Source of the DNA: Smittia aterrima
Taxonomy: Eukaryota > Arthropoda > Insecta > Diptera > Chironomidae
Direction of reading: 5' to 3'
Length of the DNA: 64,000 nucleotides
Assembly (NCBI GenBank): GCA_033063855.1
Contig: CP093830.1
Span: 14,074,854-14,138,853 of the forward strand
Positions 12,467-24,400 of the stretch are shown here, piece after piece. Made by a program: the position numbers and the translations under genes. Position 1 is the first letter of the stretch. Every line of letters begins with the position of its first letter. Below the pieces are notes generated by a model. The model had not been told where the DNA came from. It saw nothing but the letters and a program-made list of their open reading frames with translations, and ran no database searches.

Positions 12467-15400
12467 GTGAGTGACTCTCTCATCCTTCTCTATTTTTTAC
12501 TTTGTGTTCCTAAAATGCGGGTTGATGCTGTTTACTGTTGTTGTTGCTGCTGCTGTCGTGTAAAAGTGAATATGAAAGAAGAAAAAAAAATCAACATAAC
12601 AAAAAAAAATATGAACATTCCATAAAGCCCTAGCGGGCCAGCAGGAAAAGTGGAAAAAGGAGAATAAAAGAGGAATTTCTCGAGCACAGAGTTCACATAA
12701 TGCCGAATCGAAAGTCGGAGCAAACCTTTCCAGTGTTCGGAAAGAGGGGTGCTAACAATTTCCTTCCTTATTATCATCATCCAAGGCAATAATTTTCCAT
12801 ACTCTTGAAGAAGAATTTTCCACTATGATTTTTTCTTTTTTTTTACGGTCGCGGGAAAATTTTCCGATGTGAACTTTTAATGAGTCGAAAATGAGTTTTT
12901 TTGAGCGGTGAAATTAATTATTTAATAATTTACTCGCATAATGATGATCATAAAATTTTTTATCTTCGAACTGATTGAAAAAAGAATTGTGAGAGTGAAG
13001 TTGAGAGGTGAAGCGGTTGCGTAGTTAGGTGTGAGAGTGACATTAATGGCTAATTAATGTAGTTAATTGCGCTATTGTTCCAACGACATTGTCGAAATAA
13101 AAAATTACCCCGGCCAGTGAAAAATTGTTTTATTGACAAATTCGGTAATTTTCGGGCTTTGAAATGAGCAAATAAATCGTCGTGTGGCGTCAATTGAGTT
13201 GAATTAGATAATAGTTGATGGTCAGTGAATTCTTTTCCTCCTAAACAACTCAAAGGAACTGGCGGAAAAAAAACTGTTTTTATTGAGCAATAAATTTCCA
13301 GCTCCATAAATTTTGTTTAAATTGCCGTCGGATTGAGCAAAACATTTTTTATTGCTTTATTAAAAATCTAAATAAAAGTATCAAGTTGATCAAACGTACT
13401 TGATGAAAAATTATTTTAAACGCATGAAAAATCGTGGAAATCATTTGAAAAAATAAAAAGAAGAACCGGAACGAACACAAATAGACAAACACTCACGTAA
13501 ATAACTCAAGACGTGATCCCATGTTGGATTTCGCTTTTTTGAAAAGAAGAAAAATGTCTTCTCGCATCGTCTACTCTCTCCAAAAAGATATTTTAAAAAT
13601 GTGTTGTGTGAATGGCTTGTCCCGACCTGAGAAGCAAGACAAAACAATAATTAGCTAATCTAATCAATATTAAATTAAAGTTCTTATTTTTTTCTTCTAA
13701 TTAAAGTAATCTAGTTCAAACGTAAACAAGTTGAAATCCGCACCAGAGAACGCGTTAAACTCGTTTTTTGCAAACCGCGTCAGCGCTTTAATGATGATAA
13801 TTTCTTTAATGCTGTCGATTTGAAATTAAGTCAGCTTTAACTGTTATCTTAAACTGGAGACAATTACAAAGAAACGTCCCGCGGAAAGCAAAAAAAAACA
13901 TGAATGAATAAAAGTAATCGCGTAAAGACTTGCGATATCAAACGCAAAATCTCGTGTGTTTTCCACTCGAACATCGCTTCATGAACATGCAATGATAAAC
14001 ATTTTCACAGTGCATTTTATGAGACAATAATTGAAGTTACGTGATTAACATCGAGTAGACTCAGACATAGACGGCTCTATTGCATTCGGAAAGCTTTGCT
14101 TTTATAGCTCGCAAACGATGTTGTTGATTTTGTTCCTCGAGCGTTAATTAGGTGAATAATTATTAATTTAATCTTTTTTCATAAGCAATACAGCTTCGAT
14201 GATTTAAATCAATCGTTAAGCCTTTATCGTGATTTCATTAAATATCCATTTTGAATCATTTGACATAAATTTTATGCGACACTTACACACCTTTCCGTCC
14301 TCACTCGCCGTTCAACCATCGATTGCTCGTATTTTATTCCAATTCAATAAATCATTGGACGTGTAAAAACAGAATCAAAATAAGGATAAACATCATAAAT
14401 GTTTCAGAACGATACCGTGCCTCCCCTGTTTGAGCAGAATATTTATTAATAAGAACAAAGCGCGAGGTAGGTTCCTAAAGAAAACCCAAAGGAACAACAA
14501 AAACAAACCCGACAACCGAAGAGAAGCAGAATTTTGCTTTTACCGAGCTATCGCCTTTATTTGACTCAACTTTCCTCTCTCTGTCTCTCTCCTCGTGTTT
14601 TGTGTACATTCAGCAATGCAATAAATCATATTTTTCTTATTTCATTCCGATATGTGTGGCACTCAAGTTCCTCTTTAAGCAGACTCGAAACGAAAAAAAG
14701 AATTAAAGGCTGAAATTACCACCTTCATTTGGTTTGTGTCTCTGATTCAATTTTCTTATTTGATTCACATGCGATTCGATTAGAAGACACCGAACGTTTC
14801 TTTCCGAAGCAGGAAAGCAAGAGAGAGAATTCAAATGAATTTATTCTGATTTGCGCAACAATATTGCTACGAGGCGACAGCGGCCCAGTGAGTCAACTTC
14901 AAGCTGAGATTTTGAAGCTTCTCACACAAAGACGTTCAGTGAACGCCGGGAATCGTTCGATTCATGAAGAAATTAATAAATCACTGTAATTGATAAAATG
15001 TGTCACTTAAACTTTTACTTCTCCCGCTCGCCTGCATTTCATAGAACTCGCTTTAAATTTATATGCTTTTAATTTATTTCATGCCAATCAAATTTTGCAT
15101 AATTATTGTTGTGTTTTCACAAAAAGCAGTGATTTATATTCATAATTTAAAATTCTTTCTTCCTCCGTTCCTTTTGGTGTCTCACTCTGTCTCTCGCTCT
15201 CTCTCTCCTTTGCTCAAGCTGCCAAAGAGTTCTTTGCATTTCTTTGAGGCGACCCAAGCCAAATGCATGCAAGTAATGTTCACATTCGACATTTTTCCGC
15301 AACAACTTGACGTTTGAAATGTTATATTTCTTTACACGCTTTTGAGAAAAAAGCTGTTTTGACGCGACAATAATTTAAGCGAACGGAAAAAAATGTTGAC

Positions 15401-18400
15401 TTTACTCTTTATTTTCGATTCGATTCTTTCGTGCTCTGGTGGAAGAAACTGACTTGAATGGCGCAAAGACGTTTTCCTCGCACTTCATTTGAATATTTTT
15501 GGAACGCGGAGCTAGATTAGCACGAGAGTGTTTGTTTAAAGCAAGTAGACAGAGTCGGAGTAGTAAATGTTTCTTTGAACTCGAAATTCGATGTGACCCA
15601 CGCGTTCCTGTCTCCTACACTTAATCAGAATTAGTGTCTCAATAGATTTCTTCTCTCTATGCTTCACTTCACGTATTTATAGACATTTTGTTGACTTATA
15701 GACTGAGCAAAATGGTGAGATCACACAATGTAATGATATCTTGTCTTGTAATCGAAATTAAATTTATAAAAGCGCACAATAAATTTTCACGACGTCTTCA
15801 CCTGCTTAATTATGCAGTTTCATTTTTCCCATCGCCTCTCATAAATATGAAAGTCTCTCGGTGGCATTTTTATTGATTAACAAGAACGAGACGAAAGAAC
15901 TTTTATTGTTTGCCAACAATCGACATGCACTTGCAATTAAAAACTATTTTAACCAAACTCAAAGTGTATAATTTTCAATAAAGCGTTTGCATGATTATGA
16001 CTGCTTGAGTTGCTCTCGTTACCTGTAGGTTAACACGTCAAAGTAATCTGTTTTCAGTCTTCTCTGTTCTGTTGTTGCTGCTGTTGCAACCGAAAGCCAT
16101 GCGATTTAATTATAAGCACCAAGAACGAATAAATAAAGCATACGCGAAATTAAAAATTCATAAACGTTTTACTTTCAAAAGGAATAACACTTCATAAAGC
16201 TTGTAAAACTTCACTCACTCATACACACACACACACACGCATCGTCGAGCATAAAATATTTTCAACAATAGCTTCGAGCTGTGTACTGAAATATTTATAT
16301 CGCTTATCAGCTTTCACATGGAAATGACTCTCGATATCAAAGAGCTCATCTTCCGAGTGGTTTCATTGAACCACATCGCACCTGATTTCTGACTTTTATT
16401 GTGCCAAGCTTGCTTTATTAAATCGTGCCAGTTATCTATGCCTCAAACGACGTCGAAAGCGATTTTCGCAAGACGCATATCTTCACTCAGCTCCTTCGCA
16501 TTGAAATTTATCATCGTCGTTTATTTAAATTTGTGTCGCGCTCTCTCACTGAGGCAAGAGTGATGGCTTCGAAAGCAGAAATCTTTGCCTATCGTACATC
16601 TCGTTGAAATATTTGTTTATAAATTTTGAAGAAGAAAGAACGAAAGAAAGGAAAAAGTTCTCGACATTATAAATCGTGACTACGAGCTTACTCGCCTGAT
16701 GCTCGAAACAACGAAAAAAAAAGTTGGTAAATATAATTAAAATCATTTTATATTATTATTGTTCCCTAGATTCGAGACGACTCCGAGCGAGAAATCACAA
16801 GAAAAATCGCTCGAGCATCTACAACCGAGTCCACCTATTTTTCCTTCGTTCGTCTTCGCTCTTTCCCGAGCTTATAATTAATATATTCAATGTTTAATTG
16901 TTTTAACTGGCATATCAACATGCTATCGAGAGTTAACTTGAATCGAGGCAGTAAAAAAAGTTTAAAAGGAAACCAACAGAAAAAAAGTAACAACTCGTAT
17001 TGTTAAGAGAGAGAGAAATCGCTTATGAAGTTGCAACCTGCCTTTTAATGCTGTTGAAGCAAAATTGCAGTTTACATGAGATTTATGCATAGATACAATG
17101 AACGCTGAGTTGGATGCATTAACTAAATTGTGTTACGTAAGCATTTTTCTCGAGCAAGAGTCGATGCTTGTTGTCGTGATAAATGAATGGCTTTGAAAAT
17201 TTAATTAATAGACATGAAGTAGAGCAAACGAAACTTTTTTATATTTCAGTTTGTTATCAATTAACTGACGTTGTTTATTGTCAAGCGAAAGTTTTCTGAC
17301 GAGTTGTATGTTGCTAAAAATTTATATTCGGCCCAATACTCAAGTCACTAAATTACCCGAAAAATTGTTTTGGTCAGCACCGTAACATTAGCACACCAAA
17401 CGTGCCCATAAATAATAAAGTTCTAAATGTGAAAAATCATTTTCCTGTGTTGGCTCGCACTTCTTCTTGCGTGTAGAACAGAAATTCTTCCATTAACACA
17501 TTCACACTTTACATTCATGAACTAGAGTCAAAGCTCGTCCGTGTTCTGAGATCATAAGCATTCCCCACAGACGAACAGCGTTCGATGAGCGGGAACTAAC
17601 AGTGTTGAGATTTTTGTTCTATATTTAAACGCCTTAATATCCCCTTAAGACTTTGAATGTGTTGGTAAATAGCTGACGACGATGAGGCATCAGATCATTT
17701 TTTTTTATTAGTGTTGTTTGAATTTTACGGCAACAGACTCAAAGATCAATCGCGAGTGATTAATAATCTTTGCCGTCGGGTCTCGGTCGATCGATAAAAA
17801 AATCGATTTTTCAATAATTTTATAAAATGGCTCTTTCACACTTCGTTTAAGAATCACTGACTCGTTTTGTGACGTAAGAAATCAACAAATCTCAGATTCC
17901 TGGCGATCTTCAACGACTTTTTAGCAGTGTTGTTGAATGAACGCAATAAATTAAAAATCGAACATGGCAAAAGAAATTCTTACGAGGTATCAACATCTTT
18001 TAAAACAAATTAGAATGAGTTATTGCTTGTCCAGGTTGTTCCTGAGAAGAGAATTCCTTGCGAAATTTGCAGTCTTCGCCCCGAATTATGATAAATGAAT
18101 CTCTCGCTGGCTCTTTTTTTGTTGCTGTTTCTTCTGATTTAGGCTTTTGCACATCGAATGAGATTCTTTCAATGATAAAGCTTCTTCCTTTCAATTTTAA
18201 TTCGAGCCTTGTGTCGTTCTCGTGGTTTCTCTTGTCTTAACAACACGAAACGTGCTTCAGTTACATCATTCGCAAATTATCCATTGAGGTTTTTTTTCGA
18301 GAGGCCCTCGAACAGTGCACCAGCATAACGAAATGATATATATGAGAAAATCTCTCCGTCTTGTTGCACAACCAACGGAAAATTGCTTTCGATAATTCTT

Positions 18401-21400
18401 TTGTATTACATTTCAATCAACTTCTGATCTTCGTCTTGATTGCAGCCTTTTTGCACTCAAGCTTTATGTTTATTCGATTTTAATTTAATGATTCATGCAC
18501 CGTGTTATATCATTGAGTCAATCTTCACTGGCCATCATGATTTTCTTTTACGATGTAACGAAATCGTGACTGCTTGATAAAGGCTATTCATTGCTTTTTA
18601 AGCATTTTTATCTCTCTCGGCAACGACCGTGATTAGAAAACTCGTTCATCAGCTCTTGGGAGTTTTATTCACTTCACTTGTTTATTGAGAACTTTCTTCG
18701 ATTAGAAGCTGCTTCAATGAATTCGCGATGAAGACTGAATGCTTCAATCCAGACTTGACCATCGAGAACTTTCCGATATCCCGACGAAACCCTATAATTT
18801 ATATGAATTCTATGAATTTCTAAACCATAATTGATGGTTGGCTGGAACGTTTTTCCTTGTCTTTCAAGGCCATTTAGCAAATTTACGCAAAACCATGAAA
18901 ATAGAGCTTTAGGTAAAAGAAACTGCAAGCGTTCGTCCCACAAATAAGAATTTGAAGAAAAATGAAGTAAAGAAACCAAAGATCATCAAGTCATAAATAA
19001 GATAGACGCTTGAAGACTTTCTCAAACACATTCTCAAGTTACTAACAAATCTCGACATTGCCATAAACGACCGAACACAATTAACAAGTTTTAACTGTTC
19101 GTGTCAGATTGCTATTAGCTCCTCTTTGATCTTTCGCAAAACATTAAAAATCAATCGACTAAACTCTTCCCGCATGGCCACAAAAATACGAGTAAACAAT
19201 CAATTCCCAATCGCGAGCGAATGTGTTTGTTCGTTACCACATGCAAATCACGCACGCTGATAGCAATAAAAAAACCGCAAAAGAGTAAAAGGAAGATCAT
19301 CTTCACTAAGTAATCGGCTAAAGGTGTTAACTCGTGCAATTGTAAAATATTTTACGATCGGCTCATTAAAAGATCATAAAATTAATGTTTGGTCACAAAA
19401 AAGAAGACCTCGAACCGAAGCTATCGGGTTCACTTATACGCACAGACACACACAAGCTTTAGTGTTTCACCGCAATCTCATTTCGTAGTCCATAAATTAA
19501 AAATGTTTTTGATTTGTTTTATTTTCATTTTTCATCTTCGGGAACCCACAGACTTTGATTTCAAAGAGTGTGCTCGCTTAGGTCGAAGCATAGATCATGC
19601 GAGTGACATCGAAATCAGGTTAATCTTCATAATATCTTCCAACCAATATGCAAATGTTTTCTTTGTGGACATTTCGCTTTAATTAAAAGTCTCTCTGATC
19701 GCTTTGGGATGCTTTGCGAAGAGAGAAGAATTTTTGTCACTTTCGATTTGGGTTGAGGTGTGCGATGAGTTGTAGAAAGCTCCGAAAGTTAATTTTATTT
19801 TTAGATCCTACACGTGTTTTATCATCAAACGTTCCGCAAACATTTCATTTCATTGCTTCACTTCTTCTCTTTGCTATTACAAGCAAGAGTCGCGCATAAA
19901 ATTTCAATTTTTCCGCGCTCGATAACGAATTGCACCGAGAGAAAGAGAGTTTCGTGTCTAGACTGCTTTTTTGCGGTTCTTATTTTGCAAGCGTAAAAAT
20001 TATTGTTGATAAGGCCGAGAAATGATAGAAACAGAAGCTCATGATTCAAATCGTTGAGAAAAACAGTTTTAAGGAAGAAGAAAAACAGATTTTCTACGGA
20101 AATCATTAAGATGCACAAAAGCAAAGAGATTGGCAACGACTGTTCTTCTTAGTTTATCTTAATGGTCATTATTAATCATTTTTATGATATTTATGCAAGG
20201 CGAAAATTAAAATCAAAGAGTGTGTGCACTTTAAGTGGGATTTCTCTCTGTGCAAACAACCGTAATCAAGCGGCAGCGACGTCTTTTAATTTCTTTGCTT
20301 TGCCGTAATTCAATTTTGCAAACAATCCCGAAAATAACTTCATGAACCTCTTTTTACAAGAAGCATTAATAATTGTTGTTTATCAACTGGCAGTTTAAAA
20401 AGACATTTAATTTTTTATGACGTCGCCTTTAATCAGATTAACATCAACTGCTCCTGAAAATGAAGAAGAAAACTGCACGTTTATGCACAAAAAGAGGGAA
20501 AGGAGTTCAAATTTTCGAATCATTTACTGAACATTGTTCAAATAAAGCAATTTGATGTGTGTAGGTTTATGAGCGGCGAGGCAGGAAACCTTAACGGCTG
20601 GTGAATCTGCTTAATAAAAACGTGTCATGTTTACACATTCCCCGGGTCCTTTCGTTTATTCACTCACTCGCTCTCGCATAGTCAAACGAGTTCGTTTTCC
20701 TTCCCATGCTTGTCATGCATAAACGAGCAACAAATTTTAACCAAATAAACATATTGTCGACCCCATTGAGCTACCTCATCCACGTCCTTTCACTTACGAT
20801 CGTCTTGGTGTAATAAAAAATGTTTTTTTACTACGAAGGAGACAAGTATGAAGCTCTTTAAATATTTATCAATCGACTTCTTATGCGTTGGGAATCAGAG
20901 GAAACGTTCTGGGCTCATAAAGTCATAGATTTTGTTGTTCGATCATCAATTTACAGTGCGTTTTATAGCCAAACACTTGCCTTTTTCCCTTAGACACATA
21001 CACAAGACCGGGGCTCGTAAAGAAGCAATAAAAATCACATAAAAAATAATACCGGCAGTCTCATGCAAAAAGCAAACTTTTATTATTATTATTTTTATAG
21101 CAACATCAAAATTGTATAAAGTGTCCATGACCTAACGCAAGCACAAAATAATTGTGCGGTTTCGGGGATGTTTACTTTTTTTCGGGCATAAATTGCAGAA
21201 ATAACGATGCAGTCGATGTAACGAAGCTCCGCTCGGAAAAAAATCGAACAAAAATGTTGTTTTCTGCTTCCGTTGTTTCTGTCCATAAAAATTTCCTCAC
21301 TTATCTCTCACCCTCGCCCCTCAATTAAGTGCTTCACTTTTACTTCGAAGCGAGTGGAAAAACTTTTTTATGTTCTCGCTCCTGGAATTTCAACTGAACT

Positions 21401-24400
21401 TTCATGTTCAATGTTAACTGCAATAAATCAACGTTCAAGCGAGTGGAGAGACAATTATGAAAGAACTTGCTAGCCTGGCTTCTTCTCAGTAGTTCTTTAG
21501 GTTATCGAACGAACCTTTGTCGAAACAATAGCTTGCATAACATAAATTTTCAAGGTGCGCGCTTGATTTCTTCTTTGTACCTGTTTCGGACTCCAAAATC
21601 TGACTAACGACATCTCTTGACCATCGAACGTTGCTGAAATTTGAGTCTCGACTGTTGAGTCAACGGATAATTAATTCTTATCAGCTTTTTTTTCGATGAG
21701 TTCTTGTTGGAAATAATTGACATGCAAATCGATTATGACTTGAGTCGACTCTGCACGACATAAACTTTGATATCACCTCCTTCATCATCATAGTAGAAAG
21801 GAATTCGGCGTGAGTCATTAATATTCACCAATGTCCTCTCCTCCACTCCCAAAAACACAGAAAAAATCGAGAAAATAAATTCTAAGTCGTCGTCTTCTTC
21901 TCTCGGACAATGTTTTTTTCTAAGCATTTAAATATAATTTATGATCAAAGTTTTTATTTCGAGAAAAACTTCCTAAGCCCATCGAGCGTTGCGTTTACAA
22001 TGTGAGCTTTACGATCTGTTGGCTTTGTGATTTACAAACACAATTAAAGATCAAAAAATGTTAGATAAAACAGGTTTCAAAGATGTGACCAGAATTTCTG
22101 TGTTAGCTATAAATCGTCTCGTAGATTCCATTTTTTATTTCACACAAAACTAGCCGAAAAAAATGAACAATTCTCGTGTCTGAGGCGATGGTGAGGAATG
22201 TTAATGCAAAAACGATTTGTTCTGCAAAGCTCGTGAGACGGCTCAAGTGATGCTTGGATATCGCGTTCACGATATGGGAACTGCATCTCAATTACACATG
22301 CATTAAACATTCATTAAAATCCATAAATTATCAATTAAGTCCGACATTTGTTTGTTTTCTTTAAAAGTATCTCTCCCTTGAATATATTGGCGCCTCTCAC
22401 TGATGAAACGAACCAGATGCTGTGAACTTAGTTGAATATCTAGTTAGTCGAATTATTTTTCTTTTATTTTCATTTCGATTGAACTCGAAGAACTCTCTTA
22501 CTCTCTGAAGTAAGAAGGAAATTTGAATAAAGGTTTTTCGCGAGTCGCGGAAGAAAAAGAACTTTTCAGTAATTAAACAAAAGGCAACCGCACAATAACG
22601 TTTACACCTTGAAGCTTATAAATATAAATAGTCGCTAAATTTAAAGAAATCAGATTAAAGAAAGAAGTTCAAAGCAAGTTACAGTGAAGGTTAACTCGTT
22701 AGCAACCGAAATTGAAGTCATTCTATCGACGACATTCGACTGTGAAAATCTTCAGATTGGAATAAATTCAAAAGGATCGCTCGTTTATCATTCATAAACG
22801 ATTTAAAGTATGTAAAGAAGAAATTTATATTTCTTCTCTTCGCTCGTCTTCAACTCCAATGCGAGTGTGATAATTCAAAGTATGCACCATACGGTTTATA
22901 CCATCCAAAATGACAACTTTTTTCGGTACAGAAATTAATCTCTCGCCTCGCCGAGCGGAGAAAGAAAATTGAGAAATATGGTGGAAGGAGAATGTGACAT
23001 TAAAATATGTGTGTGCAAAGACAAAATGGGTTTCACATGAGAAAGAAGCATAAAATACATCGGGAAGCACGTTAATGTCGTTATTATAAATACACAAATG
23101 ACAACGGCGTATTCTTCTAGAATGAGAAATTTCTCTTTTACTTGAAGGGAAATTAACGAAAAATCTACACGCGCATCTAATTGCTTTTGAAGTTCTTTCA
23201 AAAAAAATGTCAACAGTTGTTCAACATCGAGCAAATTTACATGATGTAATCATCCGCCCGAAATATTTCTTAGAAACTTCTCGTGAAAACCGTTTTCTGA
23301 AAACGTGATCTTGGAGTTAAATAGACGTGCTGGAGTGAGCATAGAGAAGGCGCAAATCTCGCACCGTCAAACATTAATCCTTCGACAATTTATTTCGGCA
23401 GCAAATGCACTGAATTAAAAATATTTCAGCACAAGTTAAATTTATGGGCATTGGAAGTTATACCAAAAAAAAAACAAAATCATAAATAGCATCGGCAACA
23501 ACAAGAGCAGAAGCGAAAAAGTGTCCATATTTAATCCTTGCTAATATACATGCGGCTTTCCTGCGGCTTCAACCTTGCACAAACATGTTTGTAGATATTT
23601 TGCAGTTGTTTATAAAGTCTTTATACGCAAATAAAGATATCTAGTGCAAATGAAACATGACACATGAACACGAAGCTTCGTATTAGAGTAATCTGACTAC
23701 ATGAATTGATTATTAATAAATCTTTCTTCTGTTTCGCTCTTTGCAGGTAAGAGATATTCCGAATCTCTTGCGGGGACACTTTTACCAGACTGGATAGGTA
23801 AGTCGCTTTTTATTTTATTATTTCTTGAACAAAAAAAAACATTTCTTTCATTTGAATATCGTTTGATTAATTTCTTGATTTAACTTTGAGTTTAAAAACT
23901 TTGATTCAATGAGAACTTACTTTGTTCTTAAGTTTGTTCATTTTAACTTTAGTTGCAATTTTTGAAATTATTAAAAGAAAGTCGAGTGGTCTGTTAACTC
24001 AATAACACGACTAGATGAGTGATGATGGAATGAGAGTTATTAAAATGAAATGGGGAGAGACTAAGGTACGTTAATCAATTGCTGTTTGTTTTGCATGAGT
24101 AAACGTTAACATTTTGATGACACACTAAGAAGAATAAAATAAACAAAAGGAAAATCATTAAATTATAAACAAAAAAACAACAAGCGAGAAAGAATTTATT
24201 TTTATCTTTCCGTGCACTCTTTCTATTTATAAGCAATGACGTCAGCTCATTCATTGATATCTTCTCATGCTTGAGATGCTTCTCGCCTAATAAATGTGTA
24301 AACATAAAAGAGTTTTACCAGTCTGTTTAAGTTATCATAGTAATAATGAATGTAATTGCTTTGTTTACAATTAAGAAGTCGGCGGCAAAGTGGGGAAAAG

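Larger units (their letters stand above)
12467..23746 (+). other. Ubx: Ubx intron 1 (11.3 kb)
   Basis: The donor is GTGAGT at 12467; the acceptor is a pyrimidine-rich tract ending TTTGCAG at 23746. No other gene was found. In Drosophila this interval holds the microexon mI (17 codons, SKIRSDL... to ...STDM). I looked for its expected GTAAAAT-type start and CAATATGG-type interior and for any pyrimidine tract followed by AG|GTA, and found none. Visible elements include homeodomain-site clusters at 13041-13072 and 14143-14172, a Pho-type word at 15457-15463, an AC microsatellite at 16223-16238, a nested ATCGAT palindrome at 17790-17811 and an ATTGCCATAAA word at 19057-19067. Confidence 0.85.
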
